Shown here one piece after another: positions 9,541 through 18,233 of a DNA stretch of 64,000 bases. The notes beneath the pieces were generated by a model. That model searched no databases. It had not been told where the DNA came from and saw nothing but the letters and a program-made list of their open reading frames with translations. The stretch's first letter is position 1; every line of letters starts with the position of its first letter. Both the position numbers and the translations under genes were made by a program. The DNA is from Marinobacterium rhizophilum DSM 18822 (lineage in GTDB: Bacteria; Pseudomonadota; Gammaproteobacteria; Pseudomonadales; Balneatricaceae): positions 93,393-157,392 of the forward strand of contig NZ_KB899101.1 in NCBI RefSeq assembly GCF_000378045.1, in the 5' to 3' direction.

Positions 9541-9973
9541 GTTTGCGCGGCGTTTTGCCGTACGAGTGGTCTTTTTTGGTGCGATTTGGTGCTCGATATG
9601 AGGGCGCGAGTGCTTTTGTGGTGCGCAGGCTTGTCCCGCGAGGCCCCTGGGCTGGGGGCTCGGCTTTGGCAGCGATCTTGCTAGAAGATGTATCAGTGCG
9701 TGCGCTGGGTGCTGCGAGAATTGAGATACACTAAAAGTATTAACAGGATGGGTTAATCGCGCCCGCAGGGATGTGTCATCATTGGCAACAGGCTCACTGC
9801 GAGTCCTTGATAAAAAAGGGGTTTCGCAAATTTTGGTCGAGTTTGAAGGGGCGCCGCTCACGCGCAACCTTCTGTATGTAACAAACCGCTTATCGCATAC
9901 ACAACAATCAAACAGGCACTAGCGTCTATTTGATTGCGAGAATAATAGTTATCAGGCAGCAGGAGTTCGGATC
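9541..9973. other. Intergenic region upstream of cysG
   Basis: I see no convincing gene here. The region contains AT-rich promoter-like stretches near 9730 and 9890-9950, and a GCAGCAGGAG ribosome site just before the GTG start of cysG. Confidence 0.5.
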
Positions 9974-11425
9974 GTGGAGTACCTTCCTCTTTTTTTCCGC
10001 CTTAAGGATCAACCGGTATTGCTGGTTGGCGGGGGCCAGATTGCCATGCGCAAGGCCAAGCTGCTGTTGCGGGCCGGTGCGCGCCTGACGGTTGTCGCGC
10101 GTGAAATCTGTGCGCCGCTGGCACAGATGACCGAGGCGCAGGGCGGACAGCTGGTTATCGGCGAATACCATACGGCCCTGCTGGATGGTTGCGTACTGGT
10201 GGTGGCAGCGACGGACGACGAAACGCTGCATCAGAACATACATTACGATGCTGTGCAGCGCCGGTTGCCGGTCAACGTGGTGGATTGCCCATCGCTCTGT
10301 ACCTTTGTCTTTCCGGCCATCGTTGACCGCTCGCCCATTGTTATAGGAATTTCGTCGGGTGGTGCATCGCCGGTCCTGGCGCGCATGCTGCGGGCCCGGC
10401 TCGAGACACTGATCCCCAATGGCTACAGTCAGCTGGGTGCACTGGCCGGCCGCTTTCGTGATCAGGTCAAGGCGCGTTTTAGCGGCGTGAATCAGCGGCG
10501 CAAATTCTGGGAGTCGACGCTGCAGGGGCAGGTGGCCGAACAGGCGTTTGCCGGGCGCATGGATGTAGCGGAAAAACTGCTGCAATCAAAGCTCGATGAG
10601 GGCGATCCCACGCACCAGATCGGCGAGGTCTATCTGGTGGGTGCAGGTCCTGGCGATCCGGAACTGCTGACTTTCAAGGCGCTGCGCCTGATGCAGCAGG
10701 CCGACGTGGTGCTCTATGATGCGCTGGTATCCGAAGCGGTGCTGGACTTGTGTCGGCGTGATGCGGACATGGTCTATGTGGGCAAACAGCGCGATAACCA
10801 TGCCGTACCCCAGGAGGGGATTAACGAGCTGCTGGTGCAATACGCCCTGGAGGGCAAGCGAGTCTGCCGGCTCAAGGGTGGGGACCCGTTCATTTTCGGC
10901 CGTGGCGCCGAGGAACTGCAGTCTCTCAAGCCCCATAACATTCCATTCCAGGTGGTGCCGGGTATTACCGCGGCCAGCGCCTGTGCTACTTATGCGGGCA
11001 TACCGCTGACCCATCGTCATGTGGCGCAATCGGTGAAATTTGTTACCGGTCAGCTGAAAAACCGAACCACGGATCTGAATTTCGCCGAGCTGGTACACCC
11101 CAATCAGACCATCGTCTTTTACATGGGACTGCATACGCTGGGTGAGCTGGCTACCAAGCTGATTGCCCACGGCAAGCCTGCGGGCACGCCAGCGGCCATC
11201 GTTTCAAAGGGTACCTCGGCGCAGCAGCAGGTTCTTACGGGGACGCTGGAAAACATCGCCCAGCTGCAGCAGCAGGCCAAGTTGCCGGCGCCGGCGCTGG
11301 TGATTGTCGGCGAGGTGGTCAACATGCACGAAAGCCTGTCCTGGTTTGGTGACGATCTTGTGGCAGACGGCAATCACAGCCTGATGAAGGTCCATCATGG
11401 CGTTGTGGATACACCGAAGGGCTAG
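9974..11425 (+). CDS. cysG: Siroheme synthase (trifunctional CysG)
   Basis: CysG converts uroporphyrinogen III to siroheme, the cofactor of CysI. The 483-residue product has the N-terminal dehydrogenase/ferrochelatase half: NAD site VLLVGGGQIAMRK near residue 18 and GISSGGASPVLAR near 123. The C-terminal uroporphyrinogen methyltransferase half has VGAGPGDPELLT near 223, then GDPFIFGRGAEE and VPGITAAS. The start is a GTG (9974) preceded by a strong GCAGCAGGAG site. The length is slightly above the usual 457-480 because of a short C-terminal extension. It lies just after the sulfite reductase operon but has its own upstream region. Confidence 0.96.
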   Translation: MEYLPLFFRLKDQPVLLVGGGQIAMRKAKLLLRAGARLTVVAREICAPLAQMTEAQGGQLVIGEYHTALLDGCVLVVAATDDETLHQNIHYDAVQRRLPVNVVDCPSLCTFVFPAIVDRSPIVIGISSGGASPVLARMLRARLETLIPNGYSQLGALAGRFRDQVKARFSGVNQRRKFWESTLQGQVAEQAFAGRMDVAEKLLQSKLDEGDPTHQIGEVYLVGAGPGDPELLTFKALRLMQQADVVLYDALVSEAVLDLCRRDADMVYVGKQRDNHAVPQEGINELLVQYALEGKRVCRLKGGDPFIFGRGAEELQSLKPHNIPFQVVPGITAASACATYAGIPLTHRHVAQSVKFVTGQLKNRTTDLNFAELVHPNQTIVFYMGLHTLGELATKLIAHGKPAGTPAAIVSKGTSAQQQVLTGTLENIAQLQQQAKLPAPALVIVGEVVNMHESLSWFGDDLVADGNHSLMKVHHGVVDTPKG

Positions 11426-11466
11426 CGGCTCCAGGCCTGTGGGAGTTATTCGCGGCCAGACTGAAA

Positions 11467-12444
11467 TCAGTCGGTGCCCGCCGGCCTGGTCTGTGCATAT
11501 TTGAACACCGTTGCGCACTGCAACAACAGACGTCCCGTTACATACAGCACCATCAGGCTGGCACAACCGAGTTGGACTGTTGCCAGCCAATCTATCTGAC
11601 CCACCACATCGGGCGGTGCGCCCAGTGCCTGCAATACATCCGTAAGCTGCAGCATGGCCAGTGCACTGATCACCACCGGGAACGCGAAGGCCGCGTGGGT
11701 CGCGCTGAACGGCAGTCGCAGCAGTTGAAAAAATGCCATGTAGATGATCAGCGTCATCAGCTGGGCCACGGTACCCAGTACGGCAAGCAGCAGAATGGAC
11801 GGCTCATCAATGATGCTGATGTAGCCCGCCAGGCACAGATTGGCGGGCGCGGCGAGTATCGCAAGGATGGGGCGGGCCGCCCGTGGCAGGCGCTTGGCGA
11901 AGATAAGCCGGTACAGCATTAGCGGCAGCAGCAGGCAGTAACTGGTCAACCCAAACCACATCAGGTGGCGGGCCAGGTCAATGGCGTGTGGCGGACAGGT
12001 GAGGGCCGCGCTGACGATGCCTACCGGGGGGACAAACCAGCTTGGCGCCATATGGTGCAGCTCGAACTTGCGGATGCGGTGCAGGGCGAACAGCAGCAAA
12101 AAGGTCAGGTGCAATGCCACGGCCAGGAGCCAGATCGCGCCGGCCACTGCAGGGGTTATCGAGTACAGCGCGTCGCTGATAACCATGCATGCCATGCTGA
12201 ATGTCGGCACGACGCCGCCAATGACCGGGTGCGCCAGATCGCGCCATAGCAGCAGCGGATTAAATACAAACTTGCACAGAACGGCCAGCAGCAGGCCGCT
12301 TGCCAGTGCGGCGCCCGCCAGCTGTGCCTGTCCCTGATGCGGGCTGTAGAGCTCCCAGCTGGCACCCAGTGCCGCAATGCCCAGTGCAAGGCCGGCCAGC
12401 GGCGTAGGGACCTGGCGAATGGCAAGTCTGAATGCGTGCAACAT
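11467..12444 (-). CDS. TDT/TehA-family anion transporter
   Basis: This is a 325-residue membrane protein with about ten hydrophobic helices. Near its start (PTPLAGLALGIAALGASWE) it shows the P-x-x-x-AGLALG pattern typical of the tellurite-resistance/dicarboxylate (TDT) family, which includes TehA, plant SLAC1 anion channels and the yeast sulfite pump Ssu1. It is divergent from a LysR regulator across a 99-base spacer and lies next to siroheme synthesis, so sulfite or another small anion is a plausible substrate. That is inference from context only. Confidence 0.8.
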   Translation of the reverse strand: MLHAFRLAIRQVPTPLAGLALGIAALGASWELYSPHQGQAQLAGAALASGLLLAVLCKFVFNPLLLWRDLAHPVIGGVVPTFSMACMVISDALYSITPAVAGAIWLLAVALHLTFLLLFALHRIRKFELHHMAPSWFVPPVGIVSAALTCPPHAIDLARHLMWFGLTSYCLLLPLMLYRLIFAKRLPRAARPILAILAAPANLCLAGYISIIDEPSILLLAVLGTVAQLMTLIIYMAFFQLLRLPFSATHAAFAFPVVISALAMLQLTDVLQALGAPPDVVGQIDWLATVQLGCASLMVLYVTGRLLLQCATVFKYAQTRPAGTD

Positions 12445-12543
12445 GAATCTGGCCTCAAAGACGCGGAGGTAAAGGTTGAAACATGTTAATTATTTACTAC
12501 TTTAAATGATATCTAAGGATCTTTTACGCAGTGTTAAGTAAAA

Positions 12544-13461
12544 TTGAACATTCAGGCGATTACCATCAAGCAGTTGCGGGTGTTTGCCAGCGTAGCCCGT
12601 CATGGCGGTCTGGGGGTTGCGGGGGAAGAGCTGTTTCTGACGCGCGCGGCTGTGTCCATGGCGTTGCAGGAGCTTGAGCGGCATTTGGGCCAGGTGCTGT
12701 TTGACCGGGTGCGTAACCGCCTCAGGCTGAACGCGGCCGGAGAGCGTCTGGTGCCGCTGGCAAATGAGCTGATTGAGCGTGTCGGTGCCATCGGGGAGTT
12801 GTTCAGCCCCGCAGGTGGTTTTGGTGGCCAGCTACGCATCGGTGCCAGTAACACCATCGGCAACAATCTGCTGCCGGGGCTGCTGGCGGAATTTATGGCC
12901 CGGGGTGACCGCCAGCGACCGGTCGTCACGATCAGCAGTACCGCCAGGCTGCTTGAACAGTTGGAGCGGTTTGAGCTGGACCTGGTGTTCATCGAAGGCC
13001 CGGTCGATGCCGGGCACTTTGTGGTGTCGCCCTGGGGCGAGGACGAGATGCATGTGGTGGCGGCGCCGGACAATCCCCTGGCTGATGGCCGCACGCACAG
13101 CCTGCGGGAGCTGGATGCGCAGTGCTGGGTGCTGCGTGAGGCGGCATCCGGTACGCGGCAACAGTTTGAACGGCTGTTGCTGCCGCAGCTTCGCAGCTGG
13201 CACCTTGCGCTGGAAATGAATGCCAATGAGGGTATCAACAACAGTGTGGCGGCGGGCTTTGGGCTGGGATTTATGTCGCGGCTGGCGACCCGCAGCTTGT
13301 GTCGCAGTGGTCAGTTGCGCGAAATCCGGCTCGACCAGGCCTTTACTCGTCAGCTGAGCCTGGTGTGTCACCCGGACAAGTATCGAAGCCCGCTGCTGGA
13401 GCGTTTTTTGTCATTTAGTCATGCCTGGCAGCATCGGCGTCAGGAAAAGGGGGGCGGCTGA
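12544..13461 (+). CDS. LysR-family transcriptional regulator
   Basis: The protein has 305 residues with an N-terminal winged helix-turn-helix (about 8-66, including TRAAVSMALQELERHLG) and a periplasmic-binding-protein-like effector domain (about 92-295). The start is read as TTG at 12544, giving MNIQAITIKQLRVF, the usual LysR N-terminus; no ATG lies nearby. It is divergent from the TDT transporter, a common layout for a regulator and its target. The effector is unknown. The family resembles the CysB/Cbl/YeiE branch in general layout, but I cannot assign it more closely. Confidence 0.87.
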   Translation: MNIQAITIKQLRVFASVARHGGLGVAGEELFLTRAAVSMALQELERHLGQVLFDRVRNRLRLNAAGERLVPLANELIERVGAIGELFSPAGGFGGQLRIGASNTIGNNLLPGLLAEFMARGDRQRPVVTISSTARLLEQLERFELDLVFIEGPVDAGHFVVSPWGEDEMHVVAAPDNPLADGRTHSLRELDAQCWVLREAASGTRQQFERLLLPQLRSWHLALEMNANEGINNSVAAGFGLGFMSRLATRSLCRSGQLREIRLDQAFTRQLSLVCHPDKYRSPLLERFLSFSHAWQHRRQEKGGG

Positions 13462-13598
13462 GGCTATTACCCCGAGTAAGGTGAACCTAAAGCCGCGTTG
13501 AGTACCCCCTGTGCGAGAAGAGATTTTGCGAGACCAAACGCAGGATACTAAAAGGGTGTAGAATGCCGTCGACAAGGACTAATTAGCAAATAGAGCCC

Positions 13599-14216
13599 AT
13601 GAAATTCAGACCGGATGATATTTGTACCAGCCGCAAAGCGGCTGAAATGCTGGGCGTGTCTGCCCGTACCGTTCAATTGTGGGCGGATGCTGAGATTATT
13701 GAAAGCTGGAAAACCGCCGGTGGACATCGTCGCTTCAGTCTCGATCAGGTGAAAAAGCTGGTGCGGGAGTTGCAGGAGGGCAAGGCGCCTGTTCTGTCCG
13801 ATGCGAACGCCAACACAGTCGCGCAGCAGAACACGCCTGTGCGGGTGCTGGTTATCGATGATGAAAAGGTGCTGTTGCGGCTCTACGAGCTGACGCTTAA
13901 AAGCTGGCAGCTGCCGCTGGAACTGCATCTGTCCGATAATGGCTATACCGGCTTGCTGAGCGTGGGTCAGGTCGAGCCACAGCTGCTCGTACTTGACCTG
14001 AACCTGCCCAATATTGATGGCTTCAGTATTATTGCAGCGCTTAAGCACAGCGGATTGCTCGAACGTATGGAGTTGCTGGTCATTTCGGCGCTTGAGCCCA
14101 TCGAAGTGCTGTCACGCATGCCGGTCGGGGTGGAGTGTCAGGTGCTGCCCAAGCCAATTCCCTTCGATGAGATAAAGCTGCGCATCGAACAGATACTGGA
14201 GCGCCAGTCCCGCTGA
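13599..14216 (+). CDS. MerR/excisionase-type HTH with C-terminal receiver domain
   Basis: The 205-residue protein has the reverse of the usual response-regulator order. The N-terminus (about 7-58) is a MerR/HTH_17-type helix-turn-helix (SRKAAEMLGVSARTVQLWAD, then GGHRRFS). A linker follows, then a receiver domain (about 81-200) with D87 and D88, phospho-acceptor D133 (LDLNLP), a serine in the VISA switch and the lysine in LPKP. The receiver site is therefore intact. It is followed 117 bases on by a kinase-like gene that lacks the phosphotransfer histidine, so the source of phosphate is unclear. No known named homolog was recognised. Confidence 0.85.
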   Translation: MKFRPDDICTSRKAAEMLGVSARTVQLWADAEIIESWKTAGGHRRFSLDQVKKLVRELQEGKAPVLSDANANTVAQQNTPVRVLVIDDEKVLLRLYELTLKSWQLPLELHLSDNGYTGLLSVGQVEPQLLVLDLNLPNIDGFSIIAALKHSGLLERMELLVISALEPIEVLSRMPVGVECQVLPKPIPFDEIKLRIEQILERQSR

Positions 14217-14222
14217 GAAGGG

Positions 14223-14265
14223 ACTGATAGCCCGCTTGCAAGACTGAGTCTGTGAGCGGGTCAGT
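14223..14265 (+). terminator. Hairpin after the HTH-receiver gene
   Basis: Two stacked stem segments (ACTGA/TCAGT and CCCGCT/AGCGGG, with a 3-base bulge) follow the stop codon by 6 bases. There is no clear T tract, so this is a possible attenuator or weak terminator rather than a firm one. Confidence 0.4.
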
Positions 14266-14333
14266 GTTGTTGCGCCATAGATTCGGAAAATGTAGTAAAA
14301 TCCGGGCTTCTGATTTTTCCGGATTGTTGCCTG

Positions 14334-15203
14334 ATGCGATTGCAGTTCTTTCAGCGCCTGCTTGATCAGCTCAACAGCAGGGTCGTCATTATTAATCAGG
14401 CTGGCACCCTGTTGCTGGTCAGTGAACTGGCCCGGCGCCAGTTTGCACTCAGGCCGGGTGCGCAGGTTGATGTACTGCATCGCGAAGGCGATCGCGTCAT
14501 GATACGCCAGCCGTTAACCCAGCAGCTCCATTCTGCGCTTGCAATCCGCTGGCTGAGGTTCGAATTTCTGCTGTTTCAGTCTCAACCGGATCCGGCCGTG
14601 GTTGAAGCCCCGGACACGCCAATGTCCATACCCCAGCACGCGTTAATCGAATTCTGCTCCAGCCCGGCGGTTCAGGCGCGCCTTGAGCCGCAGGAGATGC
14701 AGCGATTGCAGCGCCTGCTGGCCAGCGAAACGCAGCCTGAACCGGGTGAATTGCTCATCGCGGCAGGTCTTGAGGGCCGGATGTTGAATCCGGTTGCCTT
14801 GATTGAGCGGGCATTCGGCCCGGCGCTGGAGGGCGTTGATGAACTCTTCCTGCAGGCCCCCAGTACCCTGGGAAGTGTCTATGGTGATGAGTACCTGCTG
14901 GTGTCGGCGTTGCGTGCGTTGGTGGTGGAGCTGGTGGGACAGCATCGCAGCAGCCGCTTGCTGGTGCGTCTGCATCAGATTGACGCGGAGCTGCTGATTA
15001 CGGTTCAGGATATCGGTGAATTGAAATTACCACGCATGATCCGTCTCGGTACGGATGACGTCTGGACGGAGCCATTGATGCATAGCCCTGATGCCTGCGC
15101 CGTGATCGAACGGCACGGCGGTCACTTGCGCATGCGCGGGGATGTGGCCCAGGGGCGTGTAACCTTCAGTTTTCCCGTGGCCGTGAAAAATGTCTTTAAT
15201 TAA
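14334..15203 (+). CDS. Degenerate histidine-kinase-like protein
   Basis: The protein has 289 residues and no close homolog that I recognise. The N-terminus (about 10-70) reads like a PAS fold (NSRVVIINQAGTLLLVSE). The C-terminal 120 residues resemble a histidine-kinase ATPase domain. An N-box-like stretch (YGDEYLLVSALRALVVELVG) has E where the key asparagine is expected. A G1-like VQDIG lacks the second glycine, and a G2-like end reads CAVIERHGGHLRMRG. No dimerisation histidine box is visible between them. It probably senses or binds rather than phosphorylates. Its position after the HTH-receiver gene suggests the two work as a pair. Confidence 0.65.
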   Translation: MRLQFFQRLLDQLNSRVVIINQAGTLLLVSELARRQFALRPGAQVDVLHREGDRVMIRQPLTQQLHSALAIRWLRFEFLLFQSQPDPAVVEAPDTPMSIPQHALIEFCSSPAVQARLEPQEMQRLQRLLASETQPEPGELLIAAGLEGRMLNPVALIERAFGPALEGVDELFLQAPSTLGSVYGDEYLLVSALRALVVELVGQHRSSRLLVRLHQIDAELLITVQDIGELKLPRMIRLGTDDVWTEPLMHSPDACAVIERHGGHLRMRGDVAQGRVTFSFPVAVKNVFN

Positions 15204-15294
15204 GCCTTTGCAGGGCTTGTCAGCCTAGGCGGCCAGGGGCTGTTGACGTTCGCCAATGCGTCCTGTTTTTCTGCAAAACATCTCGGCAAATGAA

Positions 15295-15332
15295 GCGAAC
15301 GTCGCTGAGAAGGGCGCCCTTTGCACGTTCGC
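15295..15332. other. Inverted repeat between convergent genes
   Basis: GCGAACGT and ACGTTCGC flank a 22-base interval that itself contains the palindrome AAGGGCGCCCTT. It lies between the convergent kinase-like gene and the GGDEF gene, where it could end transcription from both sides. No T tract is present. Confidence 0.4.
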
Positions 15333-15342
15333 TCAAGCCGTA

Positions 15343-16407
15343 TCAGGCCTTGGCGGTCTGCTGCGGCCCGTGCTGCTGGGAAAAGCAAACCGCACAGTTG
15401 CGTCCCTGGCGCTTGGCTTCATAAAGTGCCAGGTCGGCCTGCAGGATCCAGTCAGAGTACTTCCGGCTATTGGTATCAAGCTCGGCAATCCCCAGGCTGA
15501 TGGTCGCCGGGCTTTGTGACTGCAGGTAAGTGAATACTTGCTGTCGCGCCTTCTCGGCCCGTGAGAAGGCCTCGGTGGTACTGCAGTTCGTCAGCAGGAT
15601 GCCGAATTCATCGCCACCATAGCGACCGATGCAGGCGTCCTGTGGGAAGTGCTCCTTGAGCAGGCGTGCCACCTGACGAATAACATCATCCCCGGCTCCG
15701 TGTCCAAAGCGGTCGTTAACCTGCTTGAAATAATCGATATCCAGCATGATCAGGTTGTATGCATCGGGATTGTCCTGGCCGCGGTCAAAGGCCTCGGCGA
15801 CACGTTGCTCCCAGTGCTGTCGGTTGAACAGCCCGGACAAGCCGTCGGTGCGGCTGACCATTTCGAGCTGCTTGCGCTGTTCATTGGCAGACAGGGCGAA
15901 ACGGTAGGCGCTGTAGCCTATCAGCAACGGATAGAACAGAAGCGCCGGTATGCTGGCCAGCAGGGTGATCAGAGAGGACTGCAGCTGGACGGGAATACTC
16001 GTCATCAGCCAGGTGAGCGCCGCCGTCAGTGTATAGATCAGCATTCCGATCAGGCAGCGGCGTTTCCCCCCCAGCGACAGGAGCACCATGCCCAGCATGG
16101 AACAGCTCAGGACGGCAGGCAGCAGGTTAAAGCCCATCATAACGGCCCAAAAGCCACATTGGGCGGCATCCAGGTGCTGATTGTATTGTTCGGTTTGATA
16201 GGGGTTTTTGCTTCTGTATGCCCACCAATAGGCTATGTGCGGCCATATCAGACCGCTGAACACAATCATTGCCCAACGGAAAGGCCCGGCGTCCTGTTCG
16301 TATAGAACGGAAGCAACGCTTATAGTGGCAAGGGCGAAGCCAATACTACGCGAGGGGTAGATGCGTTTGACGAGCTGCCGGGCACGCTTGTACTGAGTCT
16401 CGTTCAT
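15343..16407 (-). CDS. MASE2-GGDEF diguanylate cyclase
   Basis: The enzyme makes cyclic di-GMP from GTP. The N-terminal half is a MASE2 membrane sensor: YPSRSIGFAL, then WPHIAYWWAYRSKNPY and LDAAQCGFWAVMMGFNLLP. This is the arrangement found in AdrA/DgcC-type cyclases. The GGDEF domain (about the last 170 residues) has RYGGDEFGILL as its active site. No RxxD inhibitory site precedes it; the matching positions read FPQD. I chose the ATG at 16405-16407, preceded by AAGG; the frame is open to 16461 without similarity. What the membrane domain senses is unknown. Confidence 0.9.
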   Translation of the reverse strand: MNETQYKRARQLVKRIYPSRSIGFALATISVASVLYEQDAGPFRWAMIVFSGLIWPHIAYWWAYRSKNPYQTEQYNQHLDAAQCGFWAVMMGFNLLPAVLSCSMLGMVLLSLGGKRRCLIGMLIYTLTAALTWLMTSIPVQLQSSLITLLASIPALLFYPLLIGYSAYRFALSANEQRKQLEMVSRTDGLSGLFNRQHWEQRVAEAFDRGQDNPDAYNLIMLDIDYFKQVNDRFGHGAGDDVIRQVARLLKEHFPQDACIGRYGGDEFGILLTNCSTTEAFSRAEKARQQVFTYLQSQSPATISLGIAELDTNSRKYSDWILQADLALYEAKRQGRNCAVCFSQQHGPQQTAKA

Positions 16408-16506
16408 CATCCTTAATGCTTTCCTGTGGGCGCGAGGGTCCGCAGGAAAGTATAACCCCAATTAATGGATGGGTACTGTCCGTCGTGCCGAATTGCTGCG
16501 ATGAAA

Positions 16507-17325
16507 TCAGCCCGTCTCTTTGGCGCTGATTTTTTCCTGCCTGTAGAGCAGCACACCGGCAATGGCGACGGCGATTCCGACCACGACCACGATCAGGGTC
16601 GCCAGTGCATTGATCTGAGGGCTGACGCCAAGACGCACACTGGAATACACCACCATGGGCAGGGTTGTTGCACCGGGGCCGGATACGAAACTGGCGATGA
16701 CCAGATCGTCCATCGACAGCGTAAAGGCCAGCAGCCAGCCCGCCGCCAGCGCCGGGGCAATGATGGGTAAGGTGATGGCGAAAAATACCTTCAGCGGTCG
16801 TGCCCCCAGGTCCAGGGCGGCCTCTTCCAGCGAGGCGTCCATATGGGCCAGGCGGCTGCGTACCACCACCGTGACATAGGCCATCGAAAAGGTAATGTGC
16901 GCCAGGGTGATCGTGCTCTGGCCTCGGCCGGCAGGCCAGCCAATCATCGTTTCCATGGCGACAAACAGCAGCAGCAGTGACAATCCGATAATGACATCGG
17001 GCAGCACCATGGGCGCCGTCACCATCACCTCCAGGCTCGCACGACCGCGAAAGCGCCGGTAACGCACCAGCGCCAGTGCCGCCAGAGTGCCCAGTATTAC
17101 GGCGGCGCTGGCATTGATGGCGGCTATCTTGATGCTGAGCCAGGCGGCACCGAGAATCTGTTCGTTGTGCAGCAGTTCGCTGTACCACTTGGTGCTGAAG
17201 CCCCCCCAGACGGTAACGAGGCGGCTTTCATTGAACGAATACACCATCAGGCTGAGGATGGGACCATACAGAAAGGCATAGCCGAACAGCAGAACCGTCA
17301 GCAGCAGTGGAGAGCGCTTCGTCAT
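16507..17325 (-). CDS. potI: Putrescine ABC transporter permease PotI
   Basis: This is the second inner-membrane permease of the putrescine uptake system. The 272-residue protein has six hydrophobic helices and the binding-protein-dependent transport motif near residue 167 (EEAALDLGARPLKVFFAITLP), which contacts the ATPase. Its start overlaps the potH stop by four bases (ATGA). It is the last gene of the potF-G-H-I order. Spermidine transport is also possible for this family, but the gene order and PotF sequence favour putrescine. Confidence 0.93.
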   Translation of the reverse strand: MTKRSPLLLTVLLFGYAFLYGPILSLMVYSFNESRLVTVWGGFSTKWYSELLHNEQILGAAWLSIKIAAINASAAVILGTLAALALVRYRRFRGRASLEVMVTAPMVLPDVIIGLSLLLLFVAMETMIGWPAGRGQSTITLAHITFSMAYVTVVVRSRLAHMDASLEEAALDLGARPLKVFFAITLPIIAPALAAGWLLAFTLSMDDLVIASFVSGPGATTLPMVVYSSVRLGVSPQINALATLIVVVVGIAVAIAGVLLYRQEKISAKETG

Positions 17326-18233
17326 GGCGAGGACTCCAGGTTACGCTGTTCGTAATGACGCAGCAGCATGAACGGAATAATCAGTACCACCAGCAGCACG
17401 GCAGCCAGCGCCGACGCCAGTGGCCAGTCCTTGTTGCTGAAGAACTCTGTCCACATCAGTTTGCCCAGCATCAGGGTATCGGGGCCGCCGAGCAGGTCCG
17501 GAATCACGAACTCGCCCATCACCGGAATAAATACCAGCATGGCGCCGGCCAGTACGCCGGGCAGGGACAGCGGTAGCGTAATGCGCAGGAACTGTTTCCA
17601 GGGCCTGCAGCCGAGATCCGCGGCGGCTTCGAGCAGGGTCAGATCCAGCCGGATCAGGGTGGCGTAGAGCGGCAGGACCATGAAGGGCAGGTAGCTGTAA
17701 ACGATGCCAATATAAACGGCCACCGGCGTATGCAGCATTTCCAGCGGGCTGTCGATAACGCCGAGTCCCGTCAGCAGCTGATTGATCAGCCCGTTGTTTT
17801 TCAGAATGCCGATCCAGGCATACACCCGTATCAGGAACGAGGTCCAGAAGGGCAGGATGATCAGCATCATCAGTGGCAGGCGCCAGTGACGCGGCGCCCG
17901 TGCGATGGCGTAGGCCATGGGATAGCCCAGCAGCAGCGTCAGCAGGGTCGAGATGGTCGCAATCTGCAGCGAGCTGAGCAGGGCCTTGAGGTACAGACTG
18001 TCGTCCAGCAATAGCTGATAGTTGCCCAGGTTGATCGCGAGCACCAGTACACCGTCGGTGAACTCGCGCAGCAGATCGAGATAAGGCGGTTGTGCCAGTA
18101 CCGATTCCGACAGGCTGAGCTTGAGCACGAACAAAAAGGGCAGCGCAAAGAACAGGCCGAGCCAAAGCCAGGGCAAGCCGATAATCAGGCGTCGACCCGT
18201 AAGACGGGGTTGGTGAGTGGCGGGGCGGCTCAT
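17322..18233 (-). CDS. potH: Putrescine ABC transporter permease PotH
   Basis: This is the first permease subunit, 303 residues from the ATG at 18231-18233, which overlaps the potG stop by four bases. The frame is open further upstream to 18266, but that part lies inside potG. The N-terminus (IIGLPWLWLGLFFALPFLFVLKLSLSE) is typical of PotH/PotB. The EAA-type loop LEAAADLGCRPWKQFLRITLP lies near residue 210. It forms the membrane channel together with PotI. Confidence 0.94.
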   Translation of the reverse strand: MSRPATHQPRLTGRRLIIGLPWLWLGLFFALPFLFVLKLSLSESVLAQPPYLDLLREFTDGVLVLAINLGNYQLLLDDSLYLKALLSSLQIATISTLLTLLLGYPMAYAIARAPRHWRLPLMMLIILPFWTSFLIRVYAWIGILKNNGLINQLLTGLGVIDSPLEMLHTPVAVYIGIVYSYLPFMVLPLYATLIRLDLTLLEAAADLGCRPWKQFLRITLPLSLPGVLAGAMLVFIPVMGEFVIPDLLGGPDTLMLGKLMWTEFFSNKDWPLASALAAVLLVVLIIPFMLLRHYEQRNLESSP

